Below, in pieces: positions 1-9,686 of a stretch of DNA of 64,000 bases (position 1 is its first letter; each line of letters starts with the position of its first letter). This DNA is from Sinorhizobium mexicanum (GTDB lineage Bacteria; Pseudomonadota; Alphaproteobacteria; Rhizobiales; Rhizobiaceae): NCBI RefSeq assembly GCF_013488225.1, contig NZ_CP041241.1, positions 868,001-932,000 of the forward strand, read 5' to 3'. Under the pieces are notes generated by a model. It saw only the letters and a program-made list of their open reading frames with translations. It did no database searches and was not told the origin of the DNA. Made by a program: the position numbers and the translations under genes.

Positions 1-330
1 CGGAGGGAGGACCGGGGCACCATCACCTGTTGGGAGCGGCGACAAGTGATGATTTGATGAATATACTATCTCTCGGCTGTCGCAGTCAGTGTACAGAAGT
101 ATAGTGCTTCCATAGCTGGCGCTATTGGGGCGCCACGCTTAGGACGAGATGAGGAAAAGTGTGCGCAGCTTTCCGCCCGCGTCCTGCTCTAACCCATTAG
201 AATAGTTCACGGCTCATGCAGCGGTTAGCCACGTTGCTTTCGGCGGTGCTGGTCGGGAAATTCCATGAAGCCGGAGCGCCCCTGTCCGCCCCGACCGCTT
301 TCCCTACGAATGCATGTCGCGGCTGGCGCG
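1..330. other. Left-edge stretch without a recognisable gene
   Basis: No convincing coding region is visible. The first 57 bases on the plus strand read open to a TGA, so they could be the tail of a gene that begins outside the window, but about 18 codons are too few to judge. The rest has no ribosome binding site or long open frame with plausible composition. It lies just downstream of the minus-strand AraC gene. Confidence 0.4.
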
Positions 331-909
331 TTAGCCCGGTGTACGCATCGTTTGACGGTCCCCTTTTGGATCCGACCGACGAAGGCGTCGCCATCTCGCC
401 GGAGTCGTGCCTTCGAACCGCCTGAACATACGTGTGAGATGTGCTTGATCCGCCAGACCGCAGTTGCCGGCTATCTCGGTGAGCGTCTGACCGGTGTTCA
501 GCATCAGATTGCGGGCGTGGCGTATCCTTTGTTCCATGATAAAGGCGTATGGCGATTTTCCAAGACGCACCGAGAACGCGCGGGTGAAGTGGCTGGGGCT
601 GAGCCCGACCTCCGCAGCCAGTTCACGAACCCTGAGCGGGCCGTCCATGTTGCGCAATACGTAGGCCACAACACGCTTGAGCTGGAGATCGCTGAGTGCC
701 GTGTCGCCCTCGGGATAGATATAAATACCGACGGCCGGCTCGCTGGTCTCGGCCCCGGTCCGATCATTCTTGCCATCACGCAAAACTTCGGATCCGAGCG
801 CGATTGATGAGGATACGCGTACACAGCCAGGCGCGACTGTGACACGTTCCCCATCCGTTAGACCCATCGGTGTTTCATTCACGTTTTTGGGCTGGACAAG
901 GCGGTCCAT
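331..909 (-). CDS. AraC-family transcriptional regulator
   Basis: A 192-residue DNA-binding regulator. The C-terminal ~100 residues form the two helix-turn-helix motifs of the AraC/XylS family, seen in 'RVRELAAEVGLSPSHFTRAF' and in 'LTEIAGNCGLADQAHLTRMF', followed by the usual 'F..TPARWRR' end. The N-terminal ~85 residues show no cupin or other recognisable sensor domain. The ATG at 909 is chosen because GGAG lies six bases upstream; an in-frame TTG at 972 has no clear site. The gene is the last of a minus-strand series, 287 bases after the peptide-type ABC permease, separated from it by a palindromic repeat and a perfect dyad (1008-1031). Control of the importer is possible but is inferred from position only. 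Confidence 0.8.
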   Translation of the reverse strand: MDRLVQPKNVNETPMGLTDGERVTVAPGCVRVSSSIALGSEVLRDGKNDRTGAETSEPAVGIYIYPEGDTALSDLQLKRVVAYVLRNMDGPLRVRELAAEVGLSPSHFTRAFSVRLGKSPYAFIMEQRIRHARNLMLNTGQTLTEIAGNCGLADQAHLTRMFRRFEGTTPARWRRLRRSDPKGDRQTMRTPG

Positions 910-1007
910 GGTTGCTCCATTCGCGGCGGCACCATAAGCATATGGCTCCAAGCAAACATGATTAGACCTCAATATCCCGGCGGCGTTCTATCGTATGGTA
1001 GTATCGT

Positions 1008-1031
1008 CGACCTATACGATGGTATAGGTCG
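1008..1031. promoter_or_regulatory. Perfect 10-bp dyad upstream of the AraC gene
   Basis: Arms CGACCTATAC (1008-1017) and GTATAGGTCG (1022-1031) are exact reverse complements with a GATG centre. The dyad lies about 100 bases upstream of the AraC start. It could be an operator for that regulator or a hairpin in the transcript from the importer operon. It is not GC-rich or followed by a T tract, so an operator is slightly preferred. Confidence 0.4.
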
Positions 1032-1090
1032 CCTTTGCTTCACAGATCGGAGCGGCCGCGACAACCGACAGATTTGGTGAGCCGGCTGTC

Positions 1091-1196
1091 TACAGCGCCG
1101 TGCGTCTAAACGGACGCCCAAAGGTCGCTGCACCTTGAATTGCTGCATGATTTTGTCCTTAAATCGATTCCGATCTAAGGAATCATACTGCTGCGC
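1091..1196 (+). repeat. Rhizobial palindromic intergenic repeat (RIME-like), copy 1
   Basis: About 105 bases with two palindromic halves: TACAGCGCCGTGCGTC...GACGC...GCTGCA and a second dyad TCCTTAAATCG...CGATCTAAGGA. The same two-part element with the linker TTTGAATTGCTGCAT recurs at 17005, 35021, 58973 and, inverted, 59283. It matches the general form of mosaic palindromic repeats that are very common between genes of rhizobia. Here it abuts the stop codon of the ABC permease gene and may shape the 3' end of that transcript. Confidence 0.8.
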
Positions 1197-2186
1197 TTAC
1201 AGTTCGATTCGCGGATCTGTGAGCGATTGAGCGATTTCCACGGCAATACTAGCGAGGATATAGATCGTCCCGAAAACCATCGAGACCCCAAGTATCGCCG
1301 GCAGGTCGGCAGTGGCGAAGGATTCGGTCATGTAGAGCCCAAGGCCGGGCCAACCAAACACCGATTCGACCACCAGCAGGTTACCGAACAGCAGCCTTAT
1401 CTGCAGGCCCGTCATTGCCAATGGGGCGGAGGCGGCGTTCCTGAGACCATGTCGCAACACAACGGCCGCCTCGCCGAGACCCTTGCCTCGCGCTGTTCGG
1501 ATATAGGGTTGTCGCATCACATCGTGCAGTGACCCTGCAAGGCTGCGAACGATCGCTACCGCAAATGGCAGGGCCAAAGCTGTTGCAGGCAGCGTCAGAT
1601 GTGCCAGCGCATCGATGCTGACGTCCGGCCGGCCCGCAAGAAGACCGTCCATGACGTAAAAGCCCGTGGTTCCAACGAAGTCGCGAAATTGAAGACGACC
1701 GCTTCCCGGCAGCCAATCCACACGGAACCAGAAGACATAGGCCAACAACACGGCCAACAAAATAATTGGTATCGATCCCAGCGCAACAAACACGTGGCGC
1801 AGGATCTGTGACCGTGCGCCGCCCAATAGAAGCAGTGTCAGGCTGAACGCCAATCCCATCGCCAGGATTGTAGACACCAGAATGAGTTCGAGCGTAGCGG
1901 GCAGGTACCGCAGAAGGTCGTCACCTACGGGTTGGCGCGTGCGAACCGATTTGCCGAAGTCTCCTGCGGTTACGCGCAACAGGAAATGGCCGTATTGGAC
2001 CGCAATCGGATCGTTAAGGCCCAATTCCTCGCGTACGGTTTCGATCGTCGACGACGGCGCGTAGGGACCTGCTATGGCCCGCGCCGGGTCAGAGGGGATG
2101 ACGCTTTGCAGCAAGAAAACGATGAAGCTCATAACCATGAGAACGATGGCCAGACTACATGCCCGTTTCGCGAAATAAAGGGCCAT
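1197..2186 (-). CDS. Peptide/nickel-type ABC transporter permease (DppB/NikB family)
   Basis: A 329-residue inner-membrane permease of the family that imports di/oligopeptides, nickel or opines. It begins with the typical N-terminal membrane helix (~7-29), followed by 'IPSDPARAIAGPYA', matching the family's 'GDP' region, five further hydrophobic segments, and the EAA loop near 'YIRTARGKGLGEAAVVLRH' that contacts the ATPase. The tail 'DPRIEL' is typical. The ATG at 2186 lies two bases after the stop of the partner permease, so the two are translationally coupled; a longer frame to 2846 overlaps that gene and reads as nonsense. The ligand cannot be told from the permease. Confidence 0.93.
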   Translation of the reverse strand: MALYFAKRACSLAIVLMVMSFIVFLLQSVIPSDPARAIAGPYAPSSTIETVREELGLNDPIAVQYGHFLLRVTAGDFGKSVRTRQPVGDDLLRYLPATLELILVSTILAMGLAFSLTLLLLGGARSQILRHVFVALGSIPIILLAVLLAYVFWFRVDWLPGSGRLQFRDFVGTTGFYVMDGLLAGRPDVSIDALAHLTLPATALALPFAVAIVRSLAGSLHDVMRQPYIRTARGKGLGEAAVVLRHGLRNAASAPLAMTGLQIRLLFGNLLVVESVFGWPGLGLYMTESFATADLPAILGVSMVFGTIYILASIAVEIAQSLTDPRIEL

Positions 2187-2188
2187 GC

Positions 2189-3043
2189 TTAGGTGCCCTT
2201 CAGCATCGCGCGAAGTCCATCGCCGGCGAGGTTTGAGAAGAGGCACAGAAGGAAGAGAGCAACCGCGGGCAAGATCGGGATCCACCAGAAAACCGTCAAA
2301 CTGTCGAGCGAGCGTGCCGTCATGGCTCCGAGTTCGGCCGATGGCGCGGGCTGGCCGAGGCCGAGAAACGACATCACCGACAGCGCCATGACCATGTTGG
2401 AGACATCGAGTGTCGCTGCGATGATCAAAGCAGGGACCGCTCCTGGAAGCAGATAGCGTAGCATCAGGCGAGGGCCGGCCACGCCGGCGGCGCGTGCCGC
2501 CTCCACATGCGGCCGCGCGTATAGCCGTCGAATTTCGTCCCGTGAGACGCGGGCGTACCAGGGCCACCAGAAGATGGCGAGCGCGACGATGCTGTGAAGG
2601 AGGCTCGGCCCCAAAACTGCGACCGCCGCAAGCGCAATAAGAGTGCTGGGCAGCACCAGGAACAAGTCGACGACACGCTGAACGATAAAATCCACCTTGC
2701 CGCCAATGGCACCGGACACAACCCCGATGAGGGAGCCAAGCACGAGGCTGAACAAGATCACCGCGAGGCTTGCCAGCCAGGTGGACTGCACGCCGACAAG
2801 CACGCGCGCGAACAGATCGCGACCGACCTCGTCCGTGCCGAACCAATGTGTTTGCGAGGGAGGAAGATAAGCCTCTGCGATCCGCAAATAGGGATCATGG
2901 GGCGTCAGCCAGGTCGCCAACAAGGCAACCACCGTAATCAGTAAGACACCGGCGATGCCGACCCAACCCGACCAGCCGACCATACGCAAGCCGTCGTGAA
3001 GGCGCGAAAGCGAATTTGCATGTTCATTCATCCCACGGATCAT
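2189..3043 (-). CDS. Peptide/nickel-type ABC transporter permease (DppC/NikC family)
   Basis: A 284-residue second permease of the importer. It has the DppC layout: a cytoplasmic N-terminus, a first membrane helix (~28-46), 'TPHDPYLRIAEAYLPPSQTH' followed by 'WFGTDEVGRDLFARVLVG', which is the hallmark of this subfamily, then four or five helices. The EAA loop is seen at 'YARPHVEAARAAGVAGPRLM'. It overlaps the upstream ATPase gene by four bases (ATGA) and couples to the DppB-type gene downstream. An ATG five codons inside (MNEHAN) is an alternative start. Confidence 0.93.
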   Translation of the reverse strand: MIRGMNEHANSLSRLHDGLRMVGWSGWVGIAGVLLITVVALLATWLTPHDPYLRIAEAYLPPSQTHWFGTDEVGRDLFARVLVGVQSTWLASLAVILFSLVLGSLIGVVSGAIGGKVDFIVQRVVDLFLVLPSTLIALAAVAVLGPSLLHSIVALAIFWWPWYARVSRDEIRRLYARPHVEAARAAGVAGPRLMLRYLLPGAVPALIIAATLDVSNMVMALSVMSFLGLGQPAPSAELGAMTARSLDSLTVFWWIPILPAVALFLLCLFSNLAGDGLRAMLKGT

Positions 3044-4812
3044 CGAGCGAGCATCGCGTCGAGTCTTGGACAGGCTTCAATCAGCGCACGGGTGACAGCA
3101 CCACGGGAAGGGGACTGCAACATGTCGGCTTCAAACTCCTCAACGACCACCCCCTTGTTTAACACGATGATACGGTCGGCAATAATCCTTGCCGCGGCAA
3201 GGTCATGAGTGACAAACAGCATCGCGAGTCCAAGGCGCCGGCGAAGATCATTAAGAAGATTGAGAGTTGCCGCCGCCAGCGGGACGTCCATGGCGCTGAT
3301 CGGCTCGTCGCACAGAAGCAGTTTGGGTGGCACCACGACGGCACGGGCCACGATGGCGCGTTGGCACTGGCCGACCGAGAGCTCCGACGGCAGGGCATGC
3401 ATCAGCGACGGATCGAGCCCTACACTCTGCAAGGATTCACCGACCCTCCGCCGACGCTCGGCGGCAGAGGTGACGCGGGGACGCAGGCGTTCACCGATCT
3501 GGTCGCCGACGGACAGCCAGGGTGTCAGCGCCGACACCGGATCCTGGAAGATCACCTGCGGCCGGCGGTCAAGGCATGAGACGCGCCCGCTGTCAGCAGC
3601 CATCAGTCCCGCGGCGATCCTCAACAGGGTCGATTTTCCGGACCCGCTTTCGCCGACAACGGCGACTGATTGGCCGAGCGGGATTGATAGATTCACTCCT
3701 CTGAGCGCGGGGATCAGGCGCCGCCTTTCCCAGACCCGTTGCCTGTCCGCAGGAAAGTGCTTGTGGACATTCACAAGCTCGAGTGCCATCGGGCCGTCCG
3801 TGACCTTCTCGCCAGCCCATGCCTCGCGGGCAGCCGCGACAGGAAGGGCAGGGAACGGCGTTTCGTCCGAACGATGGCATGCGACCAGACCGGAATGCGC
3901 TTGAGCGCGGCGCTCTCGGGGGCGGACGCTGGAACAATCGCTCCGGGCAATCTGGCAGTGCAAGACATAGCCGCAACCACGATCGCTCGTTTCGTCATGC
4001 CTGAATGCAGGCTGCCGGGTCGGCAACGGACGTGAACGGTCGGAATTGAGATCGTAGCGGGCGGCGAAGAGACTGGCCGAGTAGGGATGCTGCGGATTTC
4101 TCGCGACCTCGCGCAGCGTGCCGATCTCCGCCATTCGCCCACCGAAAAGCACCATTATGCGGTCCGCCACTGTGGCCGCTACATTGAGGTCGTGGGTGAT
4201 GTAGATGATCGCGGTCTGCTCTTCTCGGGCAAGATTGCGCACGAGTTGGAGCAAATGTGCTTGTGTCGTGACATCGAGCGCGGTTGTCGGCTCGTCGGCT
4301 ATGAGGAGCTTCGGACGCGCCATCATCGCCATTGCGATCAGCACCCGCTGCCGTTCGCCGCCCGACAGACGATGAGGAAAAGTACCGGCGATGCGCTGCG
4401 CGTCGCTCAGACCGGCGCGGCGCAGGCTACCGAGTATCAGCGTCTCGTCTCCATCTGCGGATTCGTGCAACTGACGGCGGATGGTCATCGTGGGATTGAG
4501 CGCGCCCATAGGGTCCTGTGGAACGGCGCGCACGAGCGAACGCCGCGCGGAGCGCAACAGGTGCGGCGGTGAGCCGACTATTTCCAGGCCCGCGAGCCGG
4601 ATCGAGCCGCTCACTTCCGGCGCGCTCTCGGCCGGCAGAAGACCTTGGATCGCAGCGCCCAGCGTCGACTTTCCCGCGCCGCTTTCGCCGACGACAGCCA
4701 GGATTTCACCCGGACCCACCGCGAAACTGATCTCGTCGAGCGCGCGGTGCCGCTGGCGGTTCCTGGCCAGAACGACCCCGAGCCTGTCAACAGTGAGGAC
4801 TGGTTCAACCAT
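3040..4812 (-). CDS. Fused double ATP-binding protein of a peptide-type ABC importer (DppD-DppF fusion)
   Basis: About 590 residues holding two complete ABC ATPase domains in one chain. The first has Walker A 'GESGAGKST', signature 'LSGGERQRV' and Walker B 'LLIADEPTTALD'. The second has 'GESGSGKST', signature 'LSVGQCQRA' (atypical: G in place of the second G-pair) and 'LLLCDEPISAMD'. Between them lies the Cys-containing oligopeptide-transporter C-terminal segment ('GCGYVLHC...C'). Such fusions (GsiA-like) replace the separate DppD and DppF subunits. The start at 4812 (MVEPVL) is chosen because the domain begins there; an in-frame ATG at 4863 would add 17 residues. It energises the two permeases it overlaps or precedes. 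Confidence 0.9.
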   Translation of the reverse strand: MVEPVLTVDRLGVVLARNRQRHRALDEISFAVGPGEILAVVGESGAGKSTLGAAIQGLLPAESAPEVSGSIRLAGLEIVGSPPHLLRSARRSLVRAVPQDPMGALNPTMTIRRQLHESADGDETLILGSLRRAGLSDAQRIAGTFPHRLSGGERQRVLIAMAMMARPKLLIADEPTTALDVTTQAHLLQLVRNLAREEQTAIIYITHDLNVAATVADRIMVLFGGRMAEIGTLREVARNPQHPYSASLFAARYDLNSDRSRPLPTRQPAFRHDETSDRGCGYVLHCQIARSDCSSVRPRERRAQAHSGLVACHRSDETPFPALPVAAAREAWAGEKVTDGPMALELVNVHKHFPADRQRVWERRRLIPALRGVNLSIPLGQSVAVVGESGSGKSTLLRIAAGLMAADSGRVSCLDRRPQVIFQDPVSALTPWLSVGDQIGERLRPRVTSAAERRRRVGESLQSVGLDPSLMHALPSELSVGQCQRAIVARAVVVPPKLLLCDEPISAMDVPLAAATLNLLNDLRRRLGLAMLFVTHDLAAARIIADRIIVLNKGVVVEEFEADMLQSPSRGAVTRALIEACPRLDAMLAR

Positions 4813-4960
4813 CTCGTTGGGTAGTGAATATAAACTCAGCGACGCATGCCTCCCGAAGTGCATTGGCGGGTGCGCCTGGCTGCGAACTGCAAAGCTTGAG
4901 AATGCTGGTCATGTCCCTAGCCTCACGCGTTGACCGCCTTCAAACCATTCAAACCTTGCA

Positions 4961-6520
4961 TCAGCGTGCCCATCGTACCGTCGCAAAATCGATGTTTCCG
5001 GGTGGGAAGGCAGGGCGCAGCCCGAGGTCAGTCAACCCCTTGGCGTGGACCACGACATCTTCCACATCGACCAGAGGAATGACATGACCGGCTTCGACAT
5101 ATAGATGTCCGGCTCTTTCGTAGAGGGCGTTACGCTCGGCAATATCGGTCTTTGTGCCAGCGACATCAACAATGGCGTCAGCCTCCGGCAGGCTCCTGCC
5201 ATAAAAATTGAGCGGCGCATCCTTGGTGAAGAAAGCCCGCACCTGGTTTTCCGGATGGGCTGCGTCCGGGCTCGAAATGGTGAGCAAGGCGTCAGGTGCG
5301 TTAGGGTCGCCTTTCAGCGCAAAAGCGGCTCCCGGCGGCAGGACGTGGGCCGTTGCCTTGACGCCAATCAGGGCGAGCTGGACGATCAGACGGTCGGAGA
5401 TGCGGGCATACGTCGCCTTCGTGCTATGCAAACCGATGACGAGATTGACTTCGCCAAGTCTCGCGATCGCAGCCTTGGCAGCGTCGATGTCATTCGGAAA
5501 CTCGATTGGATCCGTGGGGTCGAGCATCAGGTTCTGGTAAACTGATTTCGACAACTCCGCGTAGGGCCCGAATACGTCCTTGACCCAGATAGACGGGTTG
5601 ATCGCGCTGAGCACGGCGCGACGAATTTCAGGATTATCGAGAGGCGAGCCGGGCTTAATGAACAGGGCGTACTGTATCATGCTCGGTGCTGCCGTGACCT
5701 CAAGCTCTGCCGGCAGGTGGCTCAACTGCGCGAACGGGAAGTTGGTTGGCACGACATCGAGCTCACCCGCTTTCAGTTGGAGTATCTGTTGTCCAATATC
5801 TGGCACCACGGGTATCTCGATCCTGTCGAAGTACGGTCGCTTGCCCCAATAGTCGGCGTTGCGTTCGAGTACGTAACCCTCACCGCGCTTGAATTCCGCG
5901 AGCTTGAAGGGGCCCGTCCCGACGGCGTGCTCACCGAGCCAGTTTGTAGCCTTGTCAGACTTGTCGTGTTCGTTGAGTGCCTGCGGACTGATCACCTTCG
6001 GTCCCCAGGCACTTGCCAGCAAGTGCAGGATCGAGGGCTGAGGATGCTTCAGCCGGATGGCTACGGTGGCGTCATTCGGTGCGCTGATATCAGCGACATT
6101 GCCCAGCATATAGCTGAGCACGAGCCCGCTGTCGCGGCGGCGTTCGAGCGAGCCGACCACCGCTTGGGCGGTCAAGGCCGTGCCGTCATGGAACTTGACG
6201 CCATCCTGCAGATGAAAAGTGTAGCTGAGCCCGTCACCGGAAATTTCCCAGCGCTTGGCAAGCAAACCGACGATTTGCGTAGATCCTGGCGCATATTCGA
6301 CGAGGCCCTCATAGACATTGTTGATCGCGCTTATCCCGTCGATCTCGAAACCATTGTCAGGATCGAAAGTGCCGATGTCGATGGCGTATGGAATGCGCAA
6401 AACCTCTTTCGCATAGCCCGGTATCACCAGAGCCAGCAGCGCCACTGCAAACCCGAACAGGAAAACGCCGAGGCGTAGTGTTGCCGGTCGGGCAGTAACA
6501 TCAGAATGGTTGGTTTGCAT
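4961..6520 (-). CDS. ABC transporter substrate-binding protein, family 5 (peptide/nickel/opine type)
   Basis: A 519-residue periplasmic binding protein that delivers ligand to the importer encoded downstream. It has a signal peptide (hydrophobic core 'LGVFLFGFAVALLALVI', cleavage after GYA) and the family-5 landmarks: 'GTFDPDNG', 'NVYEGLVEY', 'GLSYTFHLQDGVKFHDGT', and 'GTGPFKLAEFKRGEGYVLER'. ATG 6520 is preceded by a GGGACGGGA sequence; an ATG nine codons earlier is possible. It is the first gene of the minus-strand operon (binding protein, ATPase, permease, permease), with 148 bases before the ATPase gene. The binding pocket is not diagnostic, so the ligand (peptide, opine or metal chelate) is open. 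Confidence 0.92.
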   Translation of the reverse strand: MQTNHSDVTARPATLRLGVFLFGFAVALLALVIPGYAKEVLRIPYAIDIGTFDPDNGFEIDGISAINNVYEGLVEYAPGSTQIVGLLAKRWEISGDGLSYTFHLQDGVKFHDGTALTAQAVVGSLERRRDSGLVLSYMLGNVADISAPNDATVAIRLKHPQPSILHLLASAWGPKVISPQALNEHDKSDKATNWLGEHAVGTGPFKLAEFKRGEGYVLERNADYWGKRPYFDRIEIPVVPDIGQQILQLKAGELDVVPTNFPFAQLSHLPAELEVTAAPSMIQYALFIKPGSPLDNPEIRRAVLSAINPSIWVKDVFGPYAELSKSVYQNLMLDPTDPIEFPNDIDAAKAAIARLGEVNLVIGLHSTKATYARISDRLIVQLALIGVKATAHVLPPGAAFALKGDPNAPDALLTISSPDAAHPENQVRAFFTKDAPLNFYGRSLPEADAIVDVAGTKTDIAERNALYERAGHLYVEAGHVIPLVDVEDVVVHAKGLTDLGLRPAFPPGNIDFATVRWAR

Positions 6521-6974
6521 TCCCGTCCCAGTCCGCTCTATTCTCATCGGGGATATCGGTATCACCGAAATTTGATCATTATTTAAACGAAACCAAGTGC
6601 TTGAGGCAGTGCTTTGATCCAGTCTGCGGCGCAGCCTCTCCAGCGAAGCTTGGCGCCTCAAGCGTAGCGGTTGAAGGCAAGAAAATATTGAAGAATCGGA
6701 CTGTGATAACGCCGAACAGGGGATAAGCGTGGGCTGGGCCAGCCACTTGCGCAGGGTTCGAGCAGGGCCAAGAAAACCAATCCTCGCGATCAATCCGCGA
6801 TCGGGACCAGGTTGCGCCGGCGAGGACGAGAATCGTATTCGAGTCCCCTGCGTCTTTACGGTATATTGCAGGTAATTTTCTGAGAATCACCATCCGCAGT
6901 GTCTTCTGAGCGCGGGCTGGGGTGCGGCCGCGACAGGGCACATGTCGCGTGAAGCTTGAATTGAAGGGCAGGGC
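6521..6974. other. Divergent intergenic region, importer operon / FixJ-type regulator
   Basis: About 450 bases between the minus-strand binding protein and the plus-strand response regulator. It must hold both promoters. No conserved gene, perfect dyad or known riboswitch was recognised; the open frames here have no ribosome binding sites and atypical composition. Confidence 0.5.
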
Positions 6975-7625
6975 ATGGACCCATCATGTTCCGGATCGGG
7001 AGACAAACCGATCGCGATGCTGGTTGATGATGATCTCAAGGTCCGTGAGGCCATGAGCAACCTTCTCAACTCAGTTGGGATCGAAACGATTTTATTCTCT
7101 TCGGCCCGGGAAGTTCTAGAGGCAAAACTTCCGGATCGGCCGAGCTGTTTCGTGCTCGACGTGCGCATGCCGGGATTGAGCGGGCTCGATCTGCAGCGTC
7201 ACCTCCAGGCCAACGGCATAGAGACACCGATCGTGTTCTTGACGGGACATGGCGACATTGCCATGAGCGTGGAGGCGATGAAGGCAGGCGCCGTCGACTT
7301 CCTGACGAAGCCGGTGCGTGACCAGACTTTCCTCGACGCGGTCTCCAACGCCATCGCGAACGACATCGCGCGGCGGGAGGCAACCCTTGCGGCGCGCAAG
7401 CATGCTGACAACTACGAGACGCTGACGCAGCGTGAACGACAGGTCTTGCGCTTGGTCGTTGGCGGCTCCTTGAACAAGCAGATCGCCTTCGAACTCGGCA
7501 TCAGCGAAATCACCGTCAAACTTCATCGAAGCAATATGATGAAGAAGATGCACGCAAACTCCATTACACAGCTGTTCGCGGCTTGGCAGTCGCTACCTGA
7601 AAGCGTGCGACGCGGCGACGAGTGA
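6975..7625 (+). CDS. Two-component response regulator, FixJ/NarL type
   Basis: A 216-residue transcription factor activated by phosphorylation. The receiver domain (residues ~12-128) has the acidic cluster at 18-20, the phospho-acceptor Asp62 in 'LDVRMPG', Thr90 in 'FLTGHGD' and Lys112 in 'FLTKPV'. The output domain (~148-212) is a LuxR-type helix-turn-helix, 'LTQRERQVLRLVVGG' and 'ISEITVKLHRSNMMKKM'. The order and sequence match FixJ/TtrR/DctR-like regulators with Cheng-like receiver ends. The start has the site GAAGGGCAGGGC. The PAS-containing kinase 162 bases downstream is the probable partner. Regulated genes are not evident; the neighbouring importer and MscS gene are candidates. Confidence 0.93.
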   Translation: MDPSCSGSGDKPIAMLVDDDLKVREAMSNLLNSVGIETILFSSAREVLEAKLPDRPSCFVLDVRMPGLSGLDLQRHLQANGIETPIVFLTGHGDIAMSVEAMKAGAVDFLTKPVRDQTFLDAVSNAIANDIARREATLAARKHADNYETLTQRERQVLRLVVGGSLNKQIAFELGISEITVKLHRSNMMKKMHANSITQLFAAWQSLPESVRRGDE

Positions 7626-7787
7626 TGGGTCATCAAAGCCTGCGCGGTTGGTGCCAAGCCACTGGCGAATCGCGGACACGCGGCTGGTTGTCTGTCCCAA
7701 GGCATAGGTTTTCAGACCCATCACCTGGCTGCTAGGATGAAATGACCTATACACATTGAGCAGGGCCTGAAGGCGCGGAGAGGTTCG

Positions 7788-9686
7788 ATGGAAGCAATGT
7801 CATCGACAAAGCGGCGGGCCTTTGCAGCGGCCATAAGTGCTATCGGCGCCCTCCTCGCGTGGTTTTCCTCAGATCCGACGGGCTTGTTGATCGCGGTTGC
7901 CGCCGCCTGCATTTGCATCGGCTGGAAGGCAGGACTGTTGGCGATCGCGATGGCTGGCATTGCGGCAGCCGCGATTGAAGCGCCTTCCGACACCATGGCC
8001 ACGGACGGGTGGCTGCGTGTCGCGGTGTTTGTGGCCAGCGCGTTCGGTCTATGGCTTGTGGTGCAGCTTTTCAGGGTCGTCAGCTTCTACGAGCAAGTCT
8101 ACAAGAAAACCCAGCCGACAATGGAGGATATTCCCGGTCTTGGTTGGTCCTGCTATCCCGATGGGCGGATGCGTTTCGTTAATCCGAAGGCGCTGGAATT
8201 TGTCGGGCTGACGGTCGACGAAATGAAAAGGCTCATGGAGACTGGTGACACCGCTTGGTGGCAACGCTTCGTACATCCCGATGATCTCGAGCGAAGCCGA
8301 GCACTGTGGAAGCACAGCTTGAGCACCGGCGAGCCATTGATCGACGAACAGCGGGTCCGCCGCCACGATGGCACGTATCGATGGTTTCGCGACTCCGCGG
8401 TAGCGTCGCGAGACGAGCACGGCCGCATCACCGCCTGGTACGGTACGACCGTCGATATCGATGACCAGCGCAAGGCGGAAGCCGCTTTGCGAGAGAGCGA
8501 GCAGCAACTGCGCCAGCTCATCGATACTGTGCCGGCACTCATTTGGTGCGCAACACCTGACGGCAAGCCGTCCTACCTCAATGAACCATTGCTGCGCTGG
8601 ACTGGCATGTCTGAGAGCGGCGAGATGACTGGAACCGCGAGCCCATTGGCTGCGACGATTATAGAAGCCGTCCATCCGGACGACCGGTCCTCATTTCAGT
8701 CAGCTCTCGGCCAGTCATTCAAGTCGGGCGATCCGTTCATGCTGAAGTACCGGCTGCGAAGGGCAGACGGCGACTATCGTTGGATCGATGGCAAGGCCGA
8801 GCCCCTGCGCGACACCGATGGTCGCATTCTTCAATGGTATGGCGTATGCCTCGACATTCATGACGAGATGCAGGCTCAGGAAGCTGTCCGTCTTGCGGAC
8901 GAGAGGCTCGCGCGTGCCCTGCGTGCGGCAAGTCTTTCTGAGATGTCGGTTTCGATAGCGCACGAACTCAATCAACCACTGCAGGCGATCGTCGCAAACG
9001 CCAATGCGTTCCAGCGGTGGCTACGTGCAAACCCGCCGAACCTTGAACGAGCGAGCCGCACCGCCGAGTGGATTATTCGAGACGTCGACGCGGCCGCCGA
9101 TGTGGTCAGTCGGATTCGGGCGCTGTTTACCCAGGCCGGCCATTCACGGCAACTGATCCAACTGAATACGGTCATCAATGAGGTATGCGAGCTTATCTCC
9201 GACAAACTTCAGGCGGGTAAGATCCGGCTCGAGGTCGACCTCGATCCCTCTCTGCCGAGCGTTGGGGCGGATCGCGTTCAGATCGAGCAGGTTGTCATCA
9301 ATCTCGTCAGAAACGCGATTGAAGCCATGCATGAAACGCCCGTGCATGCCCGTATTCTTCGCATCGCGACGCGGCTACGCAGTCCCGAGATACTGGAAGT
9401 GGCAGTTTCCGATCGGGGTCATGGGATCGCCGATTCCGACAGGATTTTCGAAGCGTTCTTCACGACAAAGAAAGACGGTATCGGAATGGGCTTGGCGATT
9501 TGCCGCTCCGTCGTCGAAACGCATGGTGGCCGCGTTTGGGCCGAGGATGCACCCGGCCGTGGGGCCACTGTCACCTTCAGCCTGCCTGTTGAATCGCAGG
9601 AGCGAGACCGCGAACTGATCGGTGGCGGCAGCTTGATCCCAAACGAAGCGCAAGCGGGCGATGAGAATAAGCGCCTGCCCGCTTGA
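7788..9686 (+). CDS. Membrane sensor histidine kinase with two PAS domains (FixL-like)
   Basis: 632 residues. Residues ~10-100 form three or four membrane helices with very short loops, so the signal is probably sensed in the membrane or cytoplasm. Two PAS/PAC modules follow (~115-230 and ~235-365), each ending in a typical PAC strand ('YRWFRDSAVASRDEHGRI', 'YRWIDGKAEPLRDTDGRI'). The phospho-acceptor is His392 in 'SIAHELNQPL', an H-box typical of rhizobial FixL/DctB-like kinases. The ATPase domain has the N box 'NLVRNAIEAM', 'DRGHGI' and 'GIGMGLAICRSVVETHGG'. The start has GGAGAGG nine bases upstream. No haem-binding FixL His signature was identified. It most likely phosphorylates the FixJ-type regulator encoded just upstream. 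Confidence 0.93.
   Translation: MEAMSSTKRRAFAAAISAIGALLAWFSSDPTGLLIAVAAACICIGWKAGLLAIAMAGIAAAAIEAPSDTMATDGWLRVAVFVASAFGLWLVVQLFRVVSFYEQVYKKTQPTMEDIPGLGWSCYPDGRMRFVNPKALEFVGLTVDEMKRLMETGDTAWWQRFVHPDDLERSRALWKHSLSTGEPLIDEQRVRRHDGTYRWFRDSAVASRDEHGRITAWYGTTVDIDDQRKAEAALRESEQQLRQLIDTVPALIWCATPDGKPSYLNEPLLRWTGMSESGEMTGTASPLAATIIEAVHPDDRSSFQSALGQSFKSGDPFMLKYRLRRADGDYRWIDGKAEPLRDTDGRILQWYGVCLDIHDEMQAQEAVRLADERLARALRAASLSEMSVSIAHELNQPLQAIVANANAFQRWLRANPPNLERASRTAEWIIRDVDAAADVVSRIRALFTQAGHSRQLIQLNTVINEVCELISDKLQAGKIRLEVDLDPSLPSVGADRVQIEQVVINLVRNAIEAMHETPVHARILRIATRLRSPEILEVAVSDRGHGIADSDRIFEAFFTTKKDGIGMGLAICRSVVETHGGRVWAEDAPGRGATVTFSLPVESQERDRELIGGGSLIPNEAQAGDENKRLPA

Noticed and set aside
3040..4812. 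Artificial fusion of two ATPase genes by sequencing error
   Set aside because: The frame is continuous and fused DppD-DppF-type ATPases (GsiA-like) are well known; no frame slip is apparent.
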